Positions 1-10,660 of a stretch of 64,000 nt of DNA are shown piece after piece (within the stretch, counting starts at the first letter, position 1; every line of letters begins with the position of its first letter). This DNA comes from Saitoella complicata NRRL Y-17804. Taxonomy: Eukaryota; Ascomycota; Saitoellomycetes; Saitoellales; Saitoellaceae. A program made the position numbers and the translations under genes. Below the pieces are notes generated by a model. The model did no database searches and had not been told where the DNA came from. It saw only the letters and a program-made list of their open reading frames with translations. Location of the stretch: positions 434,001-498,000 of the forward strand of contig NW_017566996.1 in the NCBI RefSeq assembly GCF_001661265.1. Reading direction: 5' to 3'.

Positions 1-402
1 AGAGAAATCTGGAAGAGACCATGTTAGCCTCGAGGTCCGAAAACGAACAGTTGCTCTTCATGTCATGAACACTTTCGAGTCCGAAAGAAAACACATCAGG
101 TATGTCATAAATTAGGTAGCTGACTTTTTTTCAGCAACGGAGAAGTATCCTCTTGCCAAATGCCGTGATCATCTCGCGTGTTTTCTTCCCGGACTCACCG
201 GAGTTGACAGAGCCGAGCGGTAAGAGTATACTCACGTTGTGTTGTTTTGATCGTTGATTGTTGGTGACTGTTGGTCGAAGTCGAGGAGCGCAAAGCAGAA
301 GTTTTTGTAGGCGCAGCGTGGGAGCGCCGTTCCTGGTGGAGGGAGACACGTGCCACCCGTACAACACACCCAGCCCTACAACGACTGCCAATTGCGATTG
401 CG
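1..402. other. 5' flank of USO1, no gene recognised
   Basis: No reading frame here resembles a known protein. The stretch contains the presumed promoter and 5' leader of the USO1 gene, whose ATG is at 403. Open frames on the minus strand look like chance frames. Confidence 0.5.
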
Positions 403-3400
403 ATGGATCTCCTGGCGAAAGGCCTCTCGGTACTGTCCGCGCAACCGCTGCACCAATCCGCCGACGAGGCCATCGCGAAGCTATGTGATCGCTTGCAATA
501 CTCAACCTTGCTTGAGGACCGGAGGGCTGCTGTCCTGGGACTGAAGGGGTTCTCTAGGGATTTCAAGGAGGTTCGTGTCGTGCCACAATGACAATACCCT
601 GTTTCTGACCTGGTGGCACAGCAAGTTGCAACAGGAGGTCTAGCAGGACTCTTCGTCACACTCACCCGTGACGCCGGCGACCTCGACACCCTCAAAGCCG
701 CTCTCGAGACCCTCCTCGTCCTCTTCTACCGCGACTCAAACGATCCACAATCCCCCGACCTCCAAACATGGATGGCAGACGCCTTCATCTCCGCACCCCA
801 AAACATCTCCTCCATCATCGAGATCCTCGACCAAAATGATTTCTATGTTCGATTGTTTGCACTACAACTGCTGGCCAGTTTAATGGGTGTACGAGGAAAC
901 AAGATGAAGGAGCTCATGTTTGCGGATCCGACGGCGTTGTCGAGGTTGGTTGCTACACTTGGTGATGGGCGCGAAGCGGTACGGAATGAGGGGTTGTTGC
1001 TGTTGATTGCGCTGAGTGATGCGAATACGGATATCCAGAAGCTCATTGCGTTCGAAAATGCGTTCGAGAGGTTGTTTGAGGTCGTTGAGATTGAGGGTGG
1101 GTTGGATGGGGGAATCGTGACCCAGGATTGTCTACAGTTGCTCAACAACCTGTTACATCACAATACTTCGAACCAGACGCTGTTCAGGGAGCTCGGAAGC
1201 GTTCCGAGATTAGCAAAGTTACTGGCGGACGGGAAGGCCGAGACACGATGGAATGAGCAAAAGGCAACGAACTTGTCAGCATCAATTGCTCTGACCAGAG
1301 CATTCGTCGAGCGCGGCGCTCCAGGTATCGAGGCAAATCAGAAGGTTATGGCATCCTCGGGTATCTTGGACAGCCTCGTCGAGATAGGATTCTCGGATGC
1401 ATTGCCAATAGGCGTCCGTGCTCATGCTTTGACCACCTGTGCCGACTTGATCCGTTCAAACCCTCAGAATCAGGACTTGTTTGCGCGGTCAAGAGTCGTG
1501 GGTGCCCCTCCGCCGCTTGCTCCCGGTACCTCGAGGGCTTCGACGCCCGGGATGGGCAAGACCATCAGTCCGGTCATGGAGCTGCTGTTGATTGCACTGT
1601 ACTCCGAGTCTGCAGAATTCTTCGAGCTGCGTGCCGCCGCCGTTCTCTGTTTCCAGGGTTACATCCAAGATAACGACATCGCAAAAGGCCATATCGTCGA
1701 ATACCTCATCGACATCTACTTCCGATCACAGAAGAACCAGAACACGGACGGCGAACCGGGATTGCTAGACTGCATTCTGTGGCTAGAACAGTCCAGGGCA
1801 CGGAAGGATCCGTATAAGGTATGGTTCGCCTGTGTGCTCTTGATGCACCTCCTCTTCGAAAACCCTAGGACGAAGTCATTGTTGCATGCTGTAACGATTG
1901 GTGGTGATGAGGATGTCGTTACGGCCGTGCAGACACTCGCGGCGAACCTCGTCACGTCTATCCGACATTCTCTTGATCCGCGGATTTCGCTCGCGTATGC
2001 TATGCTGCTGTGTGCGTGGCTGTGGGAGGATACACCATCCGTCATCGATTTCTTACATGAGAGTGGGAATGTGTCGAGTCTCCTGGGGACTGTGGCCGGT
2101 AGTGGTGGTGGGTCCACGGAGGTGATGGTGCAGGGGCTGTGTACGTGTTTGTTGGGTATGTGCTACGAGTTCGATGAGGGTGATTCTCCTATACCGAGGG
2201 AGAGGTTGCATTCGATGTTGGTGGACCGGGTAGGCAAGGATCAGTTTGTCAATAGGATCGCACGGTTACGGCAGTCGCCTGAGTTCCGGGATCTCACGGT
2301 GGATTTCGCGTTCTCGTCGACTGATGCGCAGGGTTTGCCGAATGTTTACTTTGATTTAACGTTTGTTGAGTTTCTGAAAGATAATTACAGCAGGATCCAA
2401 AGGTCGGTTCGTCGGGATCCGTCGGCGTTTGAGCCGGTGCCCGTGGTGAAGGGTGGTGAAGTCAACGGAGACCTTTCAAAGCAGCTTGAGGCGTTGAGGA
2501 TTCAGTTGCAGGAGAAGGACAGGGAGGTTGAGCGAGCGCGGGAGAATTTGCGTGGTGAGCATCAGTCGAAGCAGGACGAGCTTGCCAAGAATAACCATGA
2601 CTTGCGCGCTCAGCTCGAGGCGGCCAAAGCTGAGGCAGCAAAAGCCCAGGATGAAGTAGCAGCAGCAAAGAAGAAGCTTGAGCAGGAGGCGGAGTCTACG
2701 GCCGGTAAAGCTGGCGAGGCACTGGAGCAGAAGGAGGCACAGTGGACTGAAGAGCGTGAGAAGCTTCGGAAGCAGTTGGACGACTTGAGACATGAACTGC
2801 AGGCGGCGTTAAAGGAGAACAGGCAGACTGCATCGCAGCTTCAACAGAGTCTGGAGGATCTCGACAATATCAATGACATGACTTCGAAGAAGTTGAAGGC
2901 TAAAGATGAGGCTCTTGAGGCTGCGAAGAAACAGGTTGATGAGCTCAAGGCAAAGGATGCTGAGTTGAAGAAGGTCCAGGAGGAAATTAATGATCTTCGG
3001 AAGAAACTCAATGACTCCAAGAGTTCGGCTGGGGTCAATGACAAGGAGGTGAAGCGTTTGCAGAAGGAGAAAGATGACATCCAAGAACAACTTGACAAGG
3101 TTCAGTCATCGGTGTCTAGCAAAGACGCGGATCTCGAGAAGGCGAAGAAGGAGACGGTTGAGATTCAAAAGAAGTTGGATGAGTCGAAGAAGGCTTCTGA
3201 TAAGGCGGCAAAGGAGAAGGCTGATCTGGAGAAGAAGGGCGAGGAGGCTAAGAAGGCTTTGGAGTCTGCGAAGGCAAATGTCAAGCGCCTTGAGGGCGAG
3301 AAAGCTGACTTGCAGAAGAAGCTTGATGAAGCACAGGCCTCATCCGAGGCCTTGGATACACTGAAGAAGAAGTACGCGGACTCACTGAAGCAGGTTATGG

Positions 3401-3594
3401 AAGCCAAGGGCTTGAAAGACAAGGTCAAGGCCGCAGAAGAGAAGGCTGCAGAGGTACAGAGTGAGATGGATGACTTGTTGCTCGTACTCGGAGAATTGGA
3501 AGATAAGAGGGCAAAGGACAAGGAGAGACTGAAGGCTCTTGGCGAGGAAGTCTCTGAAGCAGAGGACGACGAGGAAGACGATGATGAGGAGTAG
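403..3594 (+). CDS. USO1: General vesicular transport factor p115/Uso1
   Basis: Long coiled-coil tether that captures COPII vesicles at the Golgi, working with Rab1/Ypt1 and SNAREs. Exons 403-570 and 622-3594 (intron 51 nt) give 1046 residues. The N-terminus has the family signature around residues 23-50 (KLCDRLQ, then LLEDRRAAVLGLKG). An armadillo-like helical head runs to about residue 600. From about 635 to 1015 there is a Lys/Glu-rich coiled coil, and the protein ends in an Asp/Glu tail, as in yeast Uso1 and animal p115. The start ATG is placed where the family begins (MDLL). The exon join gives FKE-QVATGGL without a frame break. Shorter than S. cerevisiae Uso1 (about 1790), in line with other filamentous fungi. 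VMA6 follows on the same strand. Confidence 0.95.
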
Positions 3595-3786
3595 ATGGAT
3601 TGATTACATCGCATCCTAGCGTGCGTAACTTACTTTACGATATATCGATATATCCATTTCATCAAATATGCTTCTTACCCAACCTTACCGCTCACGGGCG
3701 TGCTGCCAGCTGCAGGCCAGAGTCGCCGATGGCGCGCTGTCGTACAGCCCCGAAACGTCATCCACGACCAACACCCAATTCCAAGG

Positions 3787-4947
3787 ATGAACGACATGCT
3801 CTTCTTTAACGTGGACAAGTACGGCATTGTTCGTCTCTGTTGCCAAGATTATCGTGTTAACGAATGTGTAGCGGCTACATTGAGGGCGTTGTCCGAGGCT
3901 ACCGCGCCGGCCTCCTTACCAACCAAACCTACCAAAACCTATCTCAATGCGAAACCCTAGACGATCTCAAACTCCAGCTCTCCGCAACAGACTACGGAAA
4001 CTTCCTCGCGAACGAGCCATCACCAATCAGCACCTCCACCATCGCGGACAAAGCAACCGAGAAGCTCGTTGCTGAGTTTAGATATCTGAGGGGACAAGCA
4101 GTAGAGCCACTGGCGAAGTTCTTTGATTATATTACGTATGGGTATATGATCGATAACGTCATCCTCCTCATCACTGGCACATTGCATGAGCGGGATACGC
4201 ACGAGTTGCTGGATAGGTGTCATCCCCTCGGATGGTTCGATACGATGCCAGCGTTGTGCGTGGCGACTACGGTTGAGGAGTTGTATAACAGTGTGCTTGT
4301 CGAGACGCCGCTTGCGCCGTATTTCAAGCATTGTCTCTCGGCTGCGGATTTGGATGAGATGAATATTGAGCTCATTCGTAATTCGCTGTATAAGGCGTAC
4401 CTGGAGGATTTTGCGAGATTTTGTGATGGGTTGGGTGGGATTACTGCGGAATCGATGAGTGAGATTTTGGGGTTTGAGGCGGATAGGAGGAGTATTTCCA
4501 TTACGCTTAACTCCTTTGGGACGGAGTTGTCGAAGGAGGATAGGCAGAGGCTCTATCCTAGTCTGGGGAGGCTGTATCCGGAGGGTGACTTCCTGCTAGC
4601 TAGGGCTGACGATTTGGAGGGTGTGAAGCTTGCTTGTGAGGGTGTTAGCGAGTACAAGGGCTTCTTTGAGCAGGGCTTGGGAGGAACTGGCGCGAATCAG
4701 AAGACGTTGGATGATTACTTCTTTGAGCGGGAAGCTCATTTGAACAAGTTGACGTTCTTGCAACAGGTAGTTCTGGACATTTCTTCTCGATTGGGTGTGA
4801 AGGCTAACGGAATTACAGTTCCATTATGGGTTTATCTGGGCTTGGCTGAAGTTGAAGGAGCAGGAGATCAGGAATATTGTCTGGATTGCGGAGTGCATCG
4901 CACAGCAACAAAAGGACCGAATCAACAACTATATTGCGGTATTTTAA
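3787..4947 (+). CDS. VMA6: V-type proton ATPase subunit d
   Basis: Subunit d of the V-ATPase; it sits on the membrane Vo ring and couples it to the central stalk in vacuolar and endosomal membranes. Exons 3787-3818, 3872-4766 and 4819-4947 (introns 53 and 52 nt) give 351 residues, matching the family size (about 345-350). Landmarks are the N-terminal NGYIEG...RGYR...GLL block, the [19 protein letters not shown] block, and the C-terminal [17 protein letters not shown] segment, which appears only after the last intron is removed. The first ATG of the frame giving LFFNV was chosen; a second Met three codons later is also possible. Both introns have GT-AG ends. Confidence 0.95.
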
Positions 4948-5097
4948 AGGGGTGGGTAATATTTGGGGCACTATCGTTCAATTCAGGCTTTGCTGGTTCA
5001 AGCACTACAATTCGTTCAACCCCTCCAAACAAGAAGCATACTCCGTACTCCGTGTTCTAGTGTTATTGTACCCTATGGTATTGACATCGTGTTCCTT

Positions 5098-6077
5098 CTA
5101 TTCCATCTTGTGTCCCTCGACGTTACCGGCCTCCTGTACAGGAGCCTTCTTCTCGCCCTTGCTCCTACGACGAAGAGCGTCGATCATCTTGCTGAACCAA
5201 TACACGTTCAAGAAGTTCAAAGACGCGTTAGCAGCGAGGTAAGTGTACGCCAACCACCCCGGAACAACATCCATTCTCGAGAAGATGTCGGCTGTACGTC
5301 AATCCTGTTAGTGAACGTCCTTCCCGCATCAATAACAGCTTTGAACGTACCGAAATACTGGTAAGCAGCATACCACCCCCACACAATCCTAACAGAAAAG
5401 AAAGTCGTCATGAGCATAACGCCGTTAATCATCTGTGCGAAAGATCCGGTCATGTCGCATTTATCGAGGAAGTAGTGGATATTGAGGAAGGGCGTCGAGA
5501 GTTCGAAGAAGAGGAAGGCAGGGCCGTAGTACATTGCGAAGGGGCGGAAGGAGAAGAGGAAGACGAAGAGGGAGGCGAGTCCGTGGACGGCGAAACCGGG
5601 GCCGAAGAGGTTGATGTAGCGGATTGAGACGTAGGAATCCCACTGTAAGTCATCATGTCAGCGATCTCACTATATTGTGACGAGCGTGGACGAGTTTGGA
5701 CGACATACCAAAAAGTATCCACAAGCCATGGCATAGACATCCGCCCCGAAGGGACTGTATGCAGTCAACTTATCCTTCTTCAAATCATCGTCATAGATCA
5801 ACGTGATCGCGGCAAAGATACAGATGATGATACATTGCACCTGGGACACGACATGGATATTCCAATTAATCTTTCCTCTTGTCTTCAATTTGCCGTATGA
5901 TCTTGCCGCGAAGATCTTGGAGATGAATGGGGAGAGGAGGAAGATCGTCTGGTAAAAGAGGGCGGAGCCGAGGAGGACGTGGAAGTGGGCAGCGAGGGCG
6001 GGGAGGTTGATGGCGCGGACGTAAGGCTCAACCAGGACTCGCCATTCGGAAGGAGGTGGAGGGAAGAAGGGTTTCAT
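5098..6077 (-). CDS. TLC-domain (TRAM/LAG1/CLN8) membrane protein
   Basis: Polytopic membrane protein of the TLC family (TMEM56/YPR114W-like), probably in the ER. Its biochemical role is not known to me; it lacks the ceramide-synthase Lag1 motif. Exons 5709-6077, 5351-5642 and 5098-5291 (introns 66 and 59 nt) give 284 residues. About six hydrophobic helices are visible, with NIHVVSQVQC and a short YFLDKCDMTGS loop typical of TLC proteins. The C-terminus is charged (ALRRRSKGEKK). The start is the ATG giving MKPFFPPPP; frames upstream begin with a non-ATG codon. It is convergent with VMA6 (150 bp between stops) and divergent from the nucleoporin gene. Confidence 0.85.
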
Positions 6078-6438
6078 GGTTGGTTGATTGAGCAATCCGT
6101 GAAGACCTGTTTTTCTCAGGGTCGCAATGGAGCGGTTACCTCAGGAAAGTCCGGGGCGCGGTCGGGTCCCCGACCCCAACAAACGTGGATTACTACAGTT
6201 GAGCGATTGATATTTGTACATGCAGATTATCTCTGGATTGCAAGCTCTTACATCGTCCAATATTGCTCATGACTGGCAATGTTTACTTGTTGGATGGCTG
6301 GGCATATCAGTCACCTGAGTTGATGCATCCCCTGCGTGCCATTACCGGCGAATACAAACGTCGTCCAAAACTCATAATCATCCAGCAAACAACATCTCGA
6401 CACCTATCCCGGTACCATCTTACGGATCAGCTATCGTT

Positions 6439-9223
6439 ATGGACAGATTATCCTCATCCCGAAAGGCGGAGAGGCGCCGTCATTCGTCGCCTTATGCTAG
6501 GCCTGCAGAGACACCGCGTAGACAGCGTCGTTCGACATCGCCAGAGGTGGGTTTCATCAATTGATTTCTTGGAATGAAGTGCTAATGTATCTGGTAGACT
6601 CCGAAGAGTAGTATTATTCAACGCGCTAGGTCGTTCTTGAGCCCGCTTTTCCGTGGGACGCCGTCGAAGCACGAGGATAACGACGAGGAAGAGGATGATG
6701 AGGGTGAGACCGAGGGATCTGGGTCTGAGATGGAGGAAGACCAGGATGAGGAAGGCTCCGGTCAAGAAGAGAGTGGTAGTGTCGGCGACAGAATCGGGCG
6801 TGGCGGCCTTCTCAAGAGGCTTAGCCTCAGGAGACTCCCCGAAATTCCTCCTCTTCGCCGCCGGCGCAACAACCTCCTCCAACCCCCTCTTCCCTTCATC
6901 CTCCTTCACCGGCGTTCCCGGCTCTGCAATCGCAGAAGTGAGCTCATACTTATCCTTCTTCTCCACCGCCGCAACAGGCGAACGCGACGGCGAAGATCTG
7001 GACCCCGTGACCGTAGTCGCCAAAGGCTGACGACCCCTATACGGCGAAGCCACAGTCGGACCATAGTAATTCGGCCTCCGCACCGACGAAACTCTCGACG
7101 CGCTCGCTGTCGTCCCCGAGGTAGAAGGCGCAAATGTCCGTTCCGGTGTAAACAACGGGTAATAGGCCGGCGATCCCATCGGCGGAACCGAGCTGGTCCT
7201 AACTGGCGTCCCCACAAACCCAGGAACCGGATCCACAGCATTCTTCTGCATTAAACTCATCACACCCTCAATTTCGACAGCGGACATGGGCTTATCACCA
7301 CGGCTCGCGAAAAAGTCGGCAAGGATTTGGTTAGGGGAGTCGGAAGGAGCAGCAGCTGCAGAGCCGCGGGATGGGGTGGAGGGGTGGGAGGGGGCTTCGG
7401 AGGGGGGGCGGAATGTGAAGGTGGAGGAGGCGGGGCGGGGGTGCGATTGGGAGATTGGGAGGGTAGGGTAGAGGTTTGCTGAGCCGTTGGCGGAGGCGTC
7501 TTCCTCCTCGTCGCCCTCCCTCCAAAGAAGCCGAGAAGCCAGACCGCCTCGGCTCTCCTCGACATCTTAGGCGAGGCAGAGTCCCGTGAGCCGGCGTCGA
7601 ATGATACGTATGTCCCCCCTACTGATCTATCGGTTTTCTTGAACCCGTACGCGAAGGAGGGCGGTGCCACGCCCAAGAAGACAGAGAGAAAGAGGGCGGA
7701 GGAGGCGGCGAAGTCTCACACTCCGAAAAAGGCGGAGAGAAGCGCAATTGAGGTTATTGAGCGGACGGCACCTAAGCCCGCTGAGACGGAGCAGAAGAAG
7801 GAGAAGTCAGCATCGCCTGCGCCGCCCAATTTGCATTCGTTTACGCCGAGCAAGACGACGGGAACGCCAGTAGGGACTCCGTCGAAGTTTGAGTACAACA
7901 AGTACAAGCCTGTGCGGAGCTCGAAATTGAGTCAGGGCTTCTCGGTGCCCAGTCCGGATCCGGTTGAGAAGGTTGACAATAACAAGGAGGAGGAGAAGAC
8001 GGAGGAGGTGAAGGAGAAGCCCGCGACTCCTGTGATTAGTTTCGATGCGAGTGCGGCGAAGCCTGCGGCGGCGTTCTCGTTTGGTGCACCTGCTGCTGTT
8101 GCGAAGAAGGAGGAAGAAAAGAAGGAGGAGCCTGCGCCGATTGCTGGCTTCTCGTTTGGTGCGCCGAAGACTGCCGTGCCTCCCCCTGCTCCTTCATTCT
8201 CGTTTGGGGTGCCGGCTGCAAAGCCTGCTAAAGAGGAGGAGGCAGCCCTGGTTACTACTGCTACTTCTTCGGGATTCAGCTTCAAGCAGCCTACTACTGT
8301 CTCGGACGAGTTAAACTCATCCGTTGACACCAGTGCCAGTTTGTTCGCGTTCAAGCCTTCGAGCGATGAGAGTGCCAAGACCTCTGCTACCGTGTCTTCT
8401 GCCACTATCTCTTCTTTGGTCTTCTCCAAGACTGCTGAGAAGGATGTGAAGGAGTTGGCTGCGGACACGGATGTTAAGGGTCTTTCTTCGTACAGCTTTA
8501 CGGTGTTGCCGGTTGCTGATACCACGTCTGCTGCAGCGAAGAAGGCGTTGGTTATCCCGGTGAGTGAGTTGCAAGTGTACGACTTTACCAAGAAGGCAGA
8601 GGTTATCCAGACGCAGACGCATCAGGCTACGCTTAGTTTTGATTGGGCTGCTGCTGGGATGAAGATGCCGCAGAAGGCTGTGGATGAGTGGGGTTGTGAT
8701 GTCTGTCTGGTCACCAACAAAGCCACCGCTGACAAGTGTATTTCGTGCGAGACGCCGAAGCCAGCGCAGAAGACAGCGGCGAACACGCATGTTTCGACAC
8801 CGAGTTTTGATTGGGCTGCTGCTGGGATGAAGATGCCGCAGAAGGCTGTGGATGAGTGGGGTTGTGATGTCTGTCTAGTCACCNNNNNNNNNNNNNNNNN
8901 NNNACACGCATGTTTCGACACCGAGTTTTGATTGGGCTGCTGCTGGGATGAAGATGCCGCAGAAGGCTGTGGATGAGTGGGGTTGTGATGTCTGTCTAGT
9001 CACCAACAAAGCCACCGCTGACAAGTGTATTTCGTGCGAGACGCCGAAGCCAGCGCAGAAGACAGCGGCGAACACGCATGTTTCGACACCGAGTTTTGAT
9101 TGGACGGCTGCTGGGATGAAGCTTCCGCAGAGGGCGGCTGATGAGTGGGAGTGTGGGGCTTGTATGGTTACGAATAAGGGGGATGCTGGGCGGTGTATTG
9201 CTTGTGAGAATCCTAAGTCCTAA
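6439..9223 (+). CDS. FG-repeat, RanBP2-zinc-finger nucleoporin (Nup153-like), interrupted by an internal inversion
   Basis: Nuclear-basket type nucleoporin. Exon 1 is 6439-6546, the intron 6547-6597, and exon 2 starts at 6598. Plus-strand coding covers the basic N-terminus (TPRRQRRS, then IIQRARSFLSPLFRGTPSK) and an acidic stretch up to about 6789. From 7516 it resumes with PPKKPRSQTASALLD, NPYAKEGG, FSFGAP repeats (residues rich in FG) and at least four zinc fingers of the form W-x-C-x2-C-x10-C-x2-C, ending at 9223. Between them, 6784-7515 is coding only on the minus strand and carries the conserved GDKPMSAVEIEGVMSLM region. As written the gene is disrupted. A 20-N gap in the zinc-finger array also breaks frame. 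With the segment re-oriented and the gap at 67 nt, the protein would be about 926 residues. Identification as a nucleoporin is firm; the orthologue name is not. Confidence 0.85.
6784..7515. other. Inverted segment inside the nucleoporin gene
   Basis: Bounded by GGCGAC at 6784-6789 and its reverse complement GTCGCC at 7510-7515. The reverse complement of the interior is open throughout and continues the flanking frames exactly: SGSVGD then EEEDASANGS on the left, EKAATPDSVA then LPPKKPRSQT on the right. Both hexamers lie in codon phase and the segment is 732 nt, a multiple of three. Read on the plus strand the segment gives Arg-rich nonsense with stops. Confidence 0.8.
8635..9220 (+). repeat. 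Tandem 168-bp zinc-finger repeat
   Basis: Copies start at 8635, 8803, 8924 (after the gap) and 9092. The unit is 168 bp (56 codons) and encodes SFDWAAAGMK, PQKAVDEW, a C-x2-C-x10-C-x2-C finger and a linker. Copies 1-3 are nearly identical at DNA level, which points to recent duplication or homogenisation. The last copy is diverged (WECGAC, RCIAC). Confidence 0.9.
8884..8903. other. Assembly gap (20 N) within the zinc-finger repeat
   Basis: Twenty Ns replace sequence between GTCACC and ACACGCATG. In the intact copies these two anchors are 67 nt apart, so the true gap is at least 67 nt, or 67 plus multiples of 168. The nominal 20 nt shifts the reading frame. Confidence 0.95.
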
Positions 9224-9654
9224 GATGGAGGGGGAAAATCTGATGTGGGGAGTTGGTGTGGTGGGTGCGGTTGTGCAGTGTCTGACGAGTATTCTACAGC
9301 ATAGCCTGTCGTGAGGGGTCTTTTGGTGATATGAAGGATTTTATGATAATAAAATATGGTAATCAAAACATTCTCTCGGTGTAAGCTATCCCATAAGTGT
9401 TCACGTCTCCATTTGTAATTGACCGGGCTACAGTACTGACGACCGCGCACGTCTGCGAACGAAAGCAGCCGGCAGTCTACGTCAACTGCACCATAAAGCT
9501 CGATAACGCCAGCAATTGATCGCAGGACATCTCGATCGACTTCTCCGTATTACGTCGTTGTACATGGTTCAGCAGCTGCACTACGGAAAATTAGTTTAAG
9601 GGCATCGAACAACCCGCATCGACAAACTCAACACCAGACGACAACACATACAAA
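9224..9654. other. Intergenic, nucleoporin 3' end to RSM7 promoter
   Basis: No coding frame or RNA gene recognised. It contains an A/T-rich stretch near 9340-9360 likely to lie in the nucleoporin 3' UTR, and the RSM7 leader just before 9655. Confidence 0.5.
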
Positions 9655-10463
9655 ATGTTCGCAGCAAGAAGAGCACTCTACACCGTCTCGGCACGCCCCG
9701 TTCTCCATGTGGCTCCCCGTATCGCCGTCGCGACCAGATCATATGCCGATAAGCAGGGTGCGCCGACCAAGTCCCACCCCGATGCCACCATGCCCCACAT
9801 CACCGAGGAGACCAAGGCATACGAGAGGATTTATGAGAAGGGAAAGCCTACCACCGACCAATCACCAGTGGAGGATGAGGGCGTGACTGCACAGGAGCTG
9901 ATCGAGGGTGACGCCGAGGCCGAGAAGAACGCACCAGAGGTTGTGAAGGAGAACTTGAACAAGTTCGCCGTACCAGAACCTTTGGAAAAGGGAAAGTACG
10001 ATGATATTGTCCAGTTATTCGTAGGTGTCATCATGAAGGACGGAAAGAAGGCTCGTGCGCAGAACGTTTTGCAGAAGGCATTTGATGTCCTTAAGCTGAA
10101 GACAGGCGGAAACCCTTTGCAGGCTTTCGCGGAGGCTATGGAGAGGGCTGCACCGTTGATGTCAATCCGTACCAGTGTCAAGGGAACCAAGAAGGTTCAG
10201 GTGCCTGTACCATTGAACGAGAGACAGAGGCACAGGCATGGAATCAGGTGGATCATCAAGCAGTATGTTGCACATGATTCTCGGCAAATGGATGAGCTAA
10301 CAATTTTTGCAGCTCCGAGTCACGAAAGCACAAAGAACTCCACTTGAGGATTGCGGATGAGTTGCTTGCTGTCTTGGATGGAACCAGCAACGTGTTCAAC
10401 GACAAATTCGAAGTTCACAGGCAGTGCTTGCTTAACCGTGCCAGTGCTTCTGTCCGTGGTTAA
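9655..10463 (+). CDS. RSM7: Mitochondrial small-subunit ribosomal protein uS7m
   Basis: uS7 of the mitochondrial ribosome, a primary 16S-like rRNA binder in the head of the small subunit. Exons 9655-10262 and 10313-10463 (intron 50 nt, branch gagctaac) give 252 residues. The first 30 residues are basic and lack acids up to the Asp in SYADK, a typical mitochondrial presequence. The S7 core starts near residue 120 (YDDIVQLFVGVIMKDGKKARAQ), followed by NPLQAFAEAMERAAPLM and the PLNERQRHRHGIRWI block. The second exon supplies the ESRKHKELHLRIADELL helix. Confidence 0.95.
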
Positions 10464-10660
10464 GTGTACAACTATACCAGCCTACTTGAAGGCATTATTT
10501 AGCATAGCAAAGAACTATTTGGATAATTCTCGTGTTCGTCCCTGTTTGAAACCCTGCGTCATAATCTGCACGGTTAAGTCCCCACGTAAACCCGGCACTT
10601 GCAATTGAGCACAGCGCATAAACAGTCAACATTTGAAGGGCAACCAGTTCCAACACCCTG

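Noticed and set aside
6454-7287. Minus-strand frame of about 277 codons as a separate gene
   Set aside because: Its sequence is the missing middle of the surrounding plus-strand nucleoporin, so it is explained by the inversion and not by an independent gene.
8635-9220. CRISPR-like array
   Set aside because: The repeats are contiguous 168-bp coding units for zinc fingers, with no spacers.
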